Assembly (NCBI GenBank): GCA_004297555.1
Contig: SCSV01000161.1
Location: 1-23,307 of the forward strand
Reading direction: 5' to 3'
DNA from: Salinibacterium sp.
Lineage (GTDB): Bacteria > Actinomycetota > Actinomycetes > Actinomycetales > Microbacteriaceae
Length of the DNA: 23,307 bases
Every line of letters starts with the position of its first letter. The stretch's first letter is position 1. Position numbers and translations under genes: made by a program. Shown here one piece after another: positions 6,898 to 14,328 of this stretch. Under the pieces are notes generated by a model. It was not told the DNA's origin. It made no database searches and worked only from the letters and a program-made list of their open reading frames with translations.

Positions 6898-8556
6898 GTG
6901 AATCCCGCCGACCTCTCTGCCGCCCTGCTCACCATCGTGACGGGTATTGCGGGCCGACGCGGTAGCACCCGGACGCTCACGATCGACGATGTGCTGTTGG
7001 AACGCCCGCGCAATCGGGAGCATGGCGATTGGGCATCCAATATCGCTATGAAGCTCGCGAAATCGCTCGAGGTGAACCCGCGCGAACTCGCGGAGGAGAT
7101 CGCTGCTGAGGCCGCGAAACTCGACGGTGTCGCATCGGTCGACGTCGCTGGCCCGGGCTTCATCAACATCACGCTGGACGCCGCTGCCGCCGGCGCGCTC
7201 GCCAAGACGATCGTCGAGCAGGGCGAGGCCTACGGCCGCGGCGACCTCTACAAAGGCGTCACGATCAACCTCGAGTTCGTGTCGGCGAACCCGACCGGGC
7301 CGATCCACATCGGTGGCGTGCGCTGGGCCGCAGTGGGCGACAGCCTCGCTCGCATCTTCCAGGCTGAGGGCGGCCTCGTCACGCGCGAGTACTACTTCAA
7401 TGACCACGGCGCGCAGATCGACCGCTTCGCGCGCAGCCTGCTCGCGAGCTACCTCGCCGAGCCCACGCCCGACGACGGCTACGCCGGCATGTACATCTCC
7501 GACATCGCCGCGCGCGTGATCGCGCTCTACCCCGGCGATCTGTCAAAGGTGCCGCGCGACGAGCAGCAAGAGGTCTTCCGCTCGGTCGGTGTCGAGCTGA
7601 TGTTCGGCGACATCAAGGCGAGCCTGCACGAATTCGGCGTCGACTTCGACGTCTACTTTCACGAGAACGACCTGCACGAGAGCGGCGCAGTCGAGCACGC
7701 GATCGACCGGCTGCGCGAACTCGGCCACATCTTCGAGGCGGATGGCGCCACCTGGTTCCGGGCGACAAGTTTTGGCGACGACAAGGACCGCGTCGTGATC
7801 AAGAGCGACGGCGAGGCCGGCTACATCTCGGGCGACCTCGCCTATTACCTCAACAAGCGCGAGCGCGGCTTCGAACGCAACCTGATCATGCTCGGCGCCG
7901 ACCACCACGGCTACGTCAAGCGGCTCATGGCCATGACCGCCGCCTTCGGCGATGAGCCCTACGTCAACCTCGAAGTGCTCATCGGCCAGCTCGTGAACCT
8001 CGTGCGGCACGGCGAACCGCTGCGCATGTCGAAGCGGGCGGGCACGGTCGTCACCCTCGAAGACCTCGTCGAAGCGGTGGGAGTAGACGCCGGGCGCTAC
8101 GCCCTCGTACGAAGCTCGATCGACTCGCAGGTCGACATCGACCTCGACGTGTGGGGCCGCAGAACCAATGACAACCCGGTGTTCTACGTGCAGTACGCGC
8201 ACGCGCGCACCCACTCGGTGGCGTGCAATGCGGCCAGCTCGGGCGTGGACCGCAGTGCCTTCGACGCCTCGTTGTTGCAACACGAGACTGAGAGCATCCT
8301 GCTCGGCACTCTCGCTGAGTTTCCGCGTGTGGTGCGGCAGGCGGCGGAGCTGCGCGAGCCACACCGCGTCGCACGCTATGCCGAAGAACTCGCCGGCGCC
8401 TACCATCGCTGGTATGACAACTGTCGGGTCACGCCGCTGGGCGATGAGTCCGTTGAGGATGTCCATCGCACGCGGCTCTGGCTCAATGACGCCGTCGGCC
8501 AGGTGCTGCGCAACGCGCTCGCTCTATTGCGAGTGAGCGCCCCCGAAAGGATGTAG
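6898..8556 (+). CDS. argS: Arginyl-tRNA synthetase
   Basis: The 552-residue class I synthetase charges tRNA-Arg with arginine. The N-terminal additional domain (~1-110) is followed by the catalytic core: SANPTGPIHIGG carries the HIGH-equivalent motif (HIGG from His137), and the KMSKS equivalent is RMSKRAG around residues 376-382. The C-terminal anticodon-binding helical domain begins near residue 430 and ends with a typical LLRVSAPERM. The GTG at 6898 is preferred over the in-frame TTG at 6889, since the latter sits in the probable -10 box. It is the first gene of a long collinear block; the next gene starts 3 nt after the stop. Confidence 0.97.
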   Translation: MNPADLSAALLTIVTGIAGRRGSTRTLTIDDVLLERPRNREHGDWASNIAMKLAKSLEVNPRELAEEIAAEAAKLDGVASVDVAGPGFINITLDAAAAGALAKTIVEQGEAYGRGDLYKGVTINLEFVSANPTGPIHIGGVRWAAVGDSLARIFQAEGGLVTREYYFNDHGAQIDRFARSLLASYLAEPTPDDGYAGMYISDIAARVIALYPGDLSKVPRDEQQEVFRSVGVELMFGDIKASLHEFGVDFDVYFHENDLHESGAVEHAIDRLRELGHIFEADGATWFRATSFGDDKDRVVIKSDGEAGYISGDLAYYLNKRERGFERNLIMLGADHHGYVKRLMAMTAAFGDEPYVNLEVLIGQLVNLVRHGEPLRMSKRAGTVVTLEDLVEAVGVDAGRYALVRSSIDSQVDIDLDVWGRRTNDNPVFYVQYAHARTHSVACNAASSGVDRSAFDASLLQHETESILLGTLAEFPRVVRQAAELREPHRVARYAEELAGAYHRWYDNCRVTPLGDESVEDVHRTRLWLNDAVGQVLRNALALLRVSAPERM

Positions 8557-8559
8557 CGG

Positions 8560-9330
8560 ATGCCCGAGCAGAAGCGCCCTCGCGGCCGCGGCCTCATCGC
8601 TCTCGTCGTCGTGCTCGTACTGCTGCTCGCCGCAGCCATCGCGGCCGAACTCATCGCGCGACAGTACGCCGCCAGCTACATTCGTGAGCGAGTGGTGAGC
8701 ACTCTCGGACTTGCTCCGGACGCCCCAGTGAACGTCGATTTCGGCGGCGGCTCGATCATCCTGCAAGCGGCCGGCGGTTCGATCGACAACGTCACCATTC
8801 GCGTCGACGCGGTGCTGCTCGGGGACGTCAAAGCGAACGCGGTCGTGACCGCGACCCACGTGCCGCTCGACGAAAACAAGCCAATCCAGAATCTCGACAT
8901 CACGGCGACGATTTCTGAACGCAACGTGCGAAAGCTCGCTCCGTACTTGAGCGGATACGGCCTGAAGTCGATCGACCTCGGCCATGGGGTGATCACGATC
9001 AACTCGGACTTCACGGTCTTCGTGTTCTCAACGCCCGTGTCTGTGGATCTGGTGCCGTCCGCGCACAACGGCGCCATCAACTTCGATCCCAAGACGGTCA
9101 CCCTCGGCGGTCAGCACATCTCGGTCACCGACTTGCGAAACAACAAGTTCTTCTCCGCGTTCACCGGGGACTTACTGGATTCCCGCGACTATTGCGTGGC
9201 CAACTACCTGCCGAAGGCGCTCACGGTGACCAACGTCAAAGTGGTCGGCTCAAAGCTCGTGGTCACAGTCAACGGCGACGGAACGGCCCTGGCCGACCCG
9301 GATCTCGCGGTGCGCGGCACCTGCCAGTAA
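8560..9330 (+). CDS. LmeA/DUF2993-family envelope protein
   Basis: The predicted protein has 256 residues. A basic N-terminus (residues 2-10) and one hydrophobic segment LIALVVVLVLLLAAAIAAEL act as signal anchor. The remainder is an extracytoplasmic beta-rich domain of the DUF2993 type, with the usual short repeats of alternating hydrophobics (SIILQAAGGSIDNVTIRVDA, then VKANAVVTATHVPL) and a terminal Cys near the C-terminus. In Mycobacterium the relative LmeA binds phosphoinositides and is needed for lipomannan maturation; a similar lipid-binding role is inference here. It starts 3 nt after argS and lies between argS and lysA, which are directly adjacent in Corynebacterium. Confidence 0.82.
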   Translation: MPEQKRPRGRGLIALVVVLVLLLAAAIAAELIARQYAASYIRERVVSTLGLAPDAPVNVDFGGGSIILQAAGGSIDNVTIRVDAVLLGDVKANAVVTATHVPLDENKPIQNLDITATISERNVRKLAPYLSGYGLKSIDLGHGVITINSDFTVFVFSTPVSVDLVPSAHNGAINFDPKTVTLGGQHISVTDLRNNKFFSAFTGDLLDSRDYCVANYLPKALTVTNVKVVGSKLVVTVNGDGTALADPDLAVRGTCQ

Positions 9331-9350
9331 GCAGGTCGGCGACTGCGCCG
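9319..9350 (+). other. Two tandem stem-loops at the end of the LmeA-like gene
   Basis: ACCTGC-CAGTAA-GCAGGT (9319-9336) is a perfect 6-bp stem with a 6-nt loop that contains the stop codon. It is followed at once by CGGCG-ACTG-CGCCG (9337-9350), a perfect 5-bp stem with a 4-nt loop. There is no U-tract, so a classical intrinsic terminator is unlikely. A processing, stability or attenuation element ahead of lysA is possible. Confidence 0.45.
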
Positions 9351-9355
9351 CCCGA

Positions 9356-9361
9356 TAGTAT
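9356..9361 (+). promoter_or_regulatory. Possible internal -10 element ahead of lysA
   Basis: TAGTAT at 9356-9361 matches a sigma-70-type -10 hexamer and lies about 70 nt upstream of the lysA start in the only sizeable gap of the block. No clear -35 is visible. It could give lysA-hom-thrC-thrB their own promoter. Confidence 0.3.
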
Positions 9362-9431
9362 TTACCTGGCTTCAGGGACCAATCCGGGTTCGCTCGCCTC
9401 ACTTGACCGTCGCTTTCGTGAGGTTCGTTCC

Positions 9432-10817
9432 GTGCCCAATCCACTCGCCCCGGCCTGGCTCTTAGAGCCAGACGACGCGAACGCGCTCGCGCCCGCGGTG
9501 TGGTCGCAGAACTCAACACGGTCCGCGGCGGGGGAGCTCGAGATCGCGGGCGTTTCCGCCTCCTCCGTGGTGCAGCAGTTCGGCACACCCGTGTACGTGG
9601 TGGACGAGGCCGACGTGAGGGCGCGGGCCCAGGGCATCCGCGAGGCTTTCGATCGGGAGTTCGCCCGGGTCGGCTCCGCGGCGAAGGTTTATTACGCGGG
9701 CAAGGCGTTCCTCTCGATCGAGGTTGCGCGCTGGGTCACCGCGGCTGGGCTCGACATCGATGTGGCGAGCGGCGGTGAGATGGCCGTCGCGCTCGCAGCG
9801 GGCGTCGATGCCGCAAGGCTTGGTTTCCACGGCAACAACAAGAGCCTCGCCGAGATCGATCGCGCTGTCGCCCTCGGCGTTGGAACGATCGTTATCGACA
9901 GCATCGCCGAGATCGCGCGCGTTGCCGAAGCGGCCGCGCGCCACGGCCGCAGCCAGCGCGTGCGCCTGCGCATCAACAGCGGCGTGCACGCCTCCACCCA
10001 CGACTATCTGGCAACCGCGCGCGAGGACCAGAAGTTCGGCATTCCCCTCGCGGATGCCCTCGCCGTCGTAGCCCAGATCCGTGCCGAGTCATCCCTCGAC
10101 TTCGTGGGCCTGCACTCGCACATCGGCTCCCAGATCTTCGAGTCGGACGGCTTCGCGGAGGCGGCCCGCCGACTCTTCGCCGTGCACGCGCAACTGCTCG
10201 AGGGCGGCTCGGTGCCCGAGCTCAACCTCGGCGGCGGCTTCGGCATCGCCTACACGAGCATCGACCACCCGCTCGATACCGACGACATCGCCCGCCGCCT
10301 CGCCGACATCGTCGCGCAGGGCGCGGCGGAGCTCGGCATTCCGGTTCCCGTCGTCGCGGTCGAACCCGGGCGCTCGATCATCGGCCCGTCGACCACCACG
10401 CTCTACACTGTCGGCACCATCAAAGACGTGCGCGTCGACGAGAGTCACACCCGCAAGTACGTGAGCGTCGACGGCGGGATGAGCGACAACATCCGCCCTG
10501 CTCTTTATGGCGCCGACTACTCCGCGCGACTCGCCAACCGTGTTTCGAATGCCGCGCCTGCTCTGGTGCGCGTCGTAGGCAAGCACTGCGAGAGCGGCGA
10601 CATCCTCGTGCACGCCGAGTACCTGCCGGGCGATGTGCAGGCCGGTGACGTGCTCGCGATTCCTGCCACGGGCGCCTACGGCTGGGCGCTCGCGAGCAAC
10701 TACAACTACGTGGGGCGGCCACCGGTCGTCGCCGTCAAAGACGGCGCTGCGCGTATCATCGTGCGCGGCGAAACCGAGCAAGACCTGTTGAGCCGCGACG
10801 CTGGAGTACGAGCATGA
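9432..10817 (+). CDS. lysA: Diaminopimelate decarboxylase
   Basis: The product has 461 residues and is a PLP enzyme that decarboxylates meso-diaminopimelate to L-lysine, the last step of lysine synthesis. The fold type III signatures are present: the PLP lysine in YYAGKAFLS (Lys91), GLHSHIGSQIF, the phosphate-binding glycine loop LGGGFGIAY, VEPGRSIIGPS, the active-site cysteine in HCESGDIL, and GAYGWALASNYN. The GTG at 9432 is chosen because GTGAGG (9418-9423) sits 8 nt upstream and the protein then starts like other LysA proteins; the frame is open further upstream over the previous gene. The stop overlaps the hom start (ATGA). Confidence 0.96.
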   Translation: MPNPLAPAWLLEPDDANALAPAVWSQNSTRSAAGELEIAGVSASSVVQQFGTPVYVVDEADVRARAQGIREAFDREFARVGSAAKVYYAGKAFLSIEVARWVTAAGLDIDVASGGEMAVALAAGVDAARLGFHGNNKSLAEIDRAVALGVGTIVIDSIAEIARVAEAAARHGRSQRVRLRINSGVHASTHDYLATAREDQKFGIPLADALAVVAQIRAESSLDFVGLHSHIGSQIFESDGFAEAARRLFAVHAQLLEGGSVPELNLGGGFGIAYTSIDHPLDTDDIARRLADIVAQGAAELGIPVPVVAVEPGRSIIGPSTTTLYTVGTIKDVRVDESHTRKYVSVDGGMSDNIRPALYGADYSARLANRVSNAAPALVRVVGKHCESGDILVHAEYLPGDVQAGDVLAIPATGAYGWALASNYNYVGRPPVVAVKDGAARIIVRGETEQDLLSRDAGVRA

Positions 10818-12142
10818 TCGAATATCGCAACCTTCGTGTCGCCATCCTGGGTGGCGGCAGCGTGGGCTCCCAAGTGGCGTCGCTGCTCATCGAGCACGGT
10901 GAGGAGCTCGCTGCTCGCGTCGGCGCGGGCATCGAACTCGTCGGCGTTGCCGTGCGCGACGTCAAGGCGAAGCGCGACGGCACCATCCCGAAGCACCTGC
11001 TGACCACCGACGCCGAGTCGCTCATCCTCGGCGCCGACATCGTCGTCGAACTCATCGGCGGTCTTGAGCCGGCACGCACCTACATTCTTCAGGCGCTGAA
11101 TTCTGGGGCGGATGTCGTCACCGCCAATAAAGCAGTGCTCGCGACCCACGGCCCCGAGCTGTTCGAAGCGGCCGAACAAGTGGGCGCGCAGTTGTACTAC
11201 GAGGCCGCGGTAGGTGGCGCCATCCCGATCATCCGCCCGCTGCGCGACAGCCTCGCCGGCGACCGGGTCAAGCGCATCCTGGGCATCGTCAACGGAACGA
11301 CCAACTACATCCTCGACCGCATGGACACCTGGGGCGACGACTTCGACGAGGCGCTCGCCGAGGCGACCCGGCTCGGTTATGCCGAGGCCGACCCCACCGC
11401 CGATATTGAGGGCTACGACGCCGCGCAGAAGGCCGCGATCCTGGCGAGCCTCGCCTTTCACACGATCGTGCCGCTCGACGCCGTCTACCGCGAGGGCATG
11501 ACGTCGATCACGCGCGAACTCGTGCACTCAGCCCGCAAGGCCGGCTACGTCGTGAAACTGCTCGCGATTTGCGAGCGGCTGACGGATGCCCAAACCGGTG
11601 TCGAGGGCGTATCCGCTCGTGTTCATCCGGCGCTCGTTCCACTCGACCACCCGCTCGCCGCGGTGCACGGAGCGAACAACGCGGTGTTCGTCGAAGCCGA
11701 AGCCGCGGGCTCGCTCATGTTCTACGGCGCGGGAGCGGGCGGCGTCGAGACCGCATCGGCGGTGCTCGGTGACCTCGTGTCGGCGGCCCGCCGCCACGTC
11801 GCCGGGGGACCCGGAGTGGCCGAGTCGACCCACGCGAACCTGCCCGTGCTGCCGATCTCGCGAGCCATCACGCGCTACCAGATCACGCTCTCCGTGGCCG
11901 ACCAGCCCGGAGTGCTCGCGGCAATCGCCACCCTCTTCGCCGACCACGGCGTCTCGGTCGAGGCCGTCGAGCAGTCGGTGAGCGCGGGCCGCGACGGTCA
12001 GGCTGACGCTCGCCCCACCGCTACCCTTGTCATTGTCACTCACGAGGCTTCCGAGTCATCGCTCGCCTCCACAGTGACCGCACTCGCCGCGAGTCCAGTT
12101 GTGAGCAGCGTCGTGTCCGTTCTACGAGTTGAAGGACTGTAA
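10814..12142 (+). CDS. hom: Homoserine dehydrogenase
   Basis: This 442-residue enzyme reduces aspartate semialdehyde to homoserine with NAD(P)H, at the branch to threonine and methionine. The Rossmann loop is GGGSVGSQ near the N-terminus, followed by TANKA and the catalytic domain (GIVNGTTNYIL, EADPTADIEGYDAAQK). The C-terminus, from about residue 355, is an ACT domain (YQITLSVADQPGVLAAIATL) of the kind that mediates feedback inhibition by threonine in actinobacteria. Translation is coupled to lysA by the ATGA overlap; thrC begins 3 nt downstream. Confidence 0.97.
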   Translation: MIEYRNLRVAILGGGSVGSQVASLLIEHGEELAARVGAGIELVGVAVRDVKAKRDGTIPKHLLTTDAESLILGADIVVELIGGLEPARTYILQALNSGADVVTANKAVLATHGPELFEAAEQVGAQLYYEAAVGGAIPIIRPLRDSLAGDRVKRILGIVNGTTNYILDRMDTWGDDFDEALAEATRLGYAEADPTADIEGYDAAQKAAILASLAFHTIVPLDAVYREGMTSITRELVHSARKAGYVVKLLAICERLTDAQTGVEGVSARVHPALVPLDHPLAAVHGANNAVFVEAEAAGSLMFYGAGAGGVETASAVLGDLVSAARRHVAGGPGVAESTHANLPVLPISRAITRYQITLSVADQPGVLAAIATLFADHGVSVEAVEQSVSAGRDGQADARPTATLVIVTHEASESSLASTVTALAASPVVSSVVSVLRVEGL

Positions 12143-12145
12143 CCA

Positions 12146-13222
12146 GTGGCCCACCAGTGGCGCGGAGTTCTCCGTGAATACGCCGACCGTCTAAATATTT
12201 CGGATGCGACTCCGATCATCACCCTCGGCGAGGGCGGCACTCCGCTCATCGAGGCCGAACCGCTCTCGCGGCGCACCGGCGCGAACGTGTGGGTCAAGTT
12301 CGAGGGCATGAACCCCACGGGCTCCTTCAAGGACCGCGGCATGACCATGGCGATCTCGAAGGCCGTCGAGCACGGCGCGAAGGCCGTCATCTGCGCTTCG
12401 ACCGGAAACACCTCCGCCTCGGCCGCGGCCTATGCGACGCACGCGGGCATCACCGCCGCCGTGCTCGTGCCCGAGGGCAAGATCGCAATGGGCAAGCTCA
12501 GCCAGGCGATCGCCCACAACGCCGAACTGCTTCAGGTGCAGGGCAACTTCGACGACTGCCTCGACATCGCGCGCGACCTCGCCGCCAACTACCCGGTGCA
12601 CCTCGTCAACTCGGTCAACCCCGATCGCATCGAGGGTCAGAAGACTGCCGCCTTCGAGGTTGTCGAAGTGCTAGGGGATGCGCCCGACTTCCACATCGTG
12701 CCGGTCGGCAACGCGGGCAACTACACGGCCTACTTCCGCGGCTACAGCGAAGAGCTCGCACTCGGGGTCACCACCAAGTTGCCCCGGATGTTCGGATTCC
12801 AGGCCGCGGGCAGCGCCCCGATCGTGCTCGGTCACGTGGTCAAGCATCCCGAAACCATCGCGAGTGCGATTCGTATCGGCAACCCGGCATCCTGGGAGCT
12901 CGCGATCGACGCTCGCGAGACCAGCAACGGCTACTTCGGTGCGATCACCGACGAGAAGATTCTCGAGGCGCACCGCATTCTCTCGGCCGAGGTCGGCATT
13001 TTCGTCGAGCCGGCATCCGCCATCAGTGTTGCCGGTCTTCTGGAGCGCGCCGAGGCGGGGGAGATTCCCAAGGGATCGACCGTCGTGCTCACCGTTACCG
13101 GCCACGGCCTGAAAGACCCGCAGTGGGCCCTGCGCACCGCCGACGGCCACGACGTGAAGCCGACCGTGGTTCCCGTCGACACCGCCGAGGTCGCGAGCGT
13201 TCTGGGATTGAGCAAGGCATGA
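12146..13222 (+). CDS. thrC: Threonine synthase
   Basis: The 358-residue PLP enzyme converts O-phosphohomoserine to threonine. The Schiff-base lysine is Lys62 in GSFKDRGMTMA; STGNTSASAAAYA binds the PLP ring region, and the phosphate-binding loop is VGNAGNYTAY. Its length fits the short actinobacterial class. It starts at GTG 12146, and its stop overlaps the thrB start (ATGA). The thrC-before-thrB order directly after hom makes this a complete homoserine-to-threonine cassette. Confidence 0.96.
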   Translation: MAHQWRGVLREYADRLNISDATPIITLGEGGTPLIEAEPLSRRTGANVWVKFEGMNPTGSFKDRGMTMAISKAVEHGAKAVICASTGNTSASAAAYATHAGITAAVLVPEGKIAMGKLSQAIAHNAELLQVQGNFDDCLDIARDLAANYPVHLVNSVNPDRIEGQKTAAFEVVEVLGDAPDFHIVPVGNAGNYTAYFRGYSEELALGVTTKLPRMFGFQAAGSAPIVLGHVVKHPETIASAIRIGNPASWELAIDARETSNGYFGAITDEKILEAHRILSAEVGIFVEPASAISVAGLLERAEAGEIPKGSTVVLTVTGHGLKDPQWALRTADGHDVKPTVVPVDTAEVASVLGLSKA

Positions 13223-14157
13223 CGCTGCCCAGCGGTCGCACGGCCACGGTTCGGGTGCCGGCGACATCGGCGAACCTCGGCCCGGGCTTCGACACGCTGG
13301 GTCTCGCGCTCGCGATCTACGACCACCTCACGGTTACCGTCACCGGCGGCTCCGGGGTCTTCGTCGACGTGATCGGTGTCGGCCATGGCGAGGTGGCGAC
13401 CGATGAGTCCAACCTCGTCGTGCGGTCGATCAAGCACACCTTCGACCACTTCGGTGTCGAGATGCCGGGCCTGCACCTTGAAGCGCACAACAGCATCCCG
13501 CACGGGCGTGGGCTCGGGTCATCCGGAGCAGCAATCGTCTCGGGCATCATGGCCGCAAAGGGCCTGCTCGATGGCGTTGTCGAGGTCACCTCCGACGACC
13601 TGCTGACGCTCGCCACCGAAATGGAGGGCCACCCCGACAACGTCGCGCCGGCGCTCTTCGGCGGCCTGACCATCGCCTGGACCACTCCGGATGGCCCGCG
13701 GGCGAAGAAGCTCATCGTGCACCGCGGTGTCTCGCCGCTCGTCTGCGTTCCCGCGACGACGATGTCGACCGGCCTCGCGCGCAGCCTGCAGCCCGAATCG
13801 GTGCCGCACGCCGATGCCGTGTTCAACCTCTCGCGCTCCGCACTGCTCATCGCGGCACTCATCCAGAGCCCTGAGTTGCTGCTCGAAGCGACCGAGGACA
13901 AGCTGCACCAGGACTACCGCGCGAGCGCCATGCCCGAGACGAATTCGCTCATCCAAATGCTGCGCACCAACGGCCACGCGGCCGTCGTCTCGGGTGCTGG
14001 GCCCTCGATTCTTGTGCTCGCGAGCGACCCTTCGCAGCGTCTCCTTGCAGCGGATTTGATTGCCAAGAACACGAAGAATCACTGGGAGTCGCTCATGCTG
14101 GCCGTCGACTTCAAAGGTGCTACAGTGAACACGCACCAGGTAGAAGCAACGGCCTAG
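13219..14157 (+). CDS. thrB: Homoserine kinase
   Basis: This 312-residue GHMP kinase phosphorylates homoserine, making the substrate of the preceding gene product. Visible signatures are the N-terminal VRVPATSANLGPGFDTLGLA, the ATP loop PHGRGLGSSGAA, EMEGHPDNVAPALFGG, and the C-terminal SGAGPSILVLA. The frame is open well upstream through thrC; the ATG at 13219 is the start because it overlaps the thrC stop and gives the family N-terminus. A 171-nt gap to rho follows. Confidence 0.96.
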   Translation: MTLPSGRTATVRVPATSANLGPGFDTLGLALAIYDHLTVTVTGGSGVFVDVIGVGHGEVATDESNLVVRSIKHTFDHFGVEMPGLHLEAHNSIPHGRGLGSSGAAIVSGIMAAKGLLDGVVEVTSDDLLTLATEMEGHPDNVAPALFGGLTIAWTTPDGPRAKKLIVHRGVSPLVCVPATTMSTGLARSLQPESVPHADAVFNLSRSALLIAALIQSPELLLEATEDKLHQDYRASAMPETNSLIQMLRTNGHAAVVSGAGPSILVLASDPSQRLLAADLIAKNTKNHWESLMLAVDFKGATVNTHQVEATA

Positions 14158-14328
14158 CCGTCGTTTCCCGGTTGCAAATCACCCATCGAACAGTCGCAGT
14201 GCAGCCCTGCGCAACCCGTGCAGATTCACCCTGCGAATCCCATCGCAGACCGCGACGTTCGATTAGCTCCCCACCGCACGTTCTCTCGCGGCAGGGGACA
14301 GAAGCAATCACTCTCGTAAGGAGAACCC
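14158..14328 (+). promoter_or_regulatory. C-rich rho leader with strong Shine-Dalgarno
   Basis: The 171-nt gap before rho is C-rich and G-poor: by my count 53 C and 29 G in 14158-14290, the composition of Rho-utilisation (rut) sites. It holds a near-repeat (CCCTGCGCAACCC at 14205, CCCTGCGAATCCC at 14229). It ends with AAGGAG (14318-14323) 5 nt before the ATG. In other bacteria Rho represses its own gene by early termination in the leader; the same here is inference. A possible -10 (TACAGT, inside the end of thrB near 14121) has no good -35. Confidence 0.4.

Noticed and set aside
12289..13218. Upstream extension of the homoserine kinase frame through thrC
   Set aside because: The extension translates to low-complexity Arg/Gly-rich sequence. 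The homoserine kinase family N-terminus begins exactly at 13219, overlapping the thrC stop.
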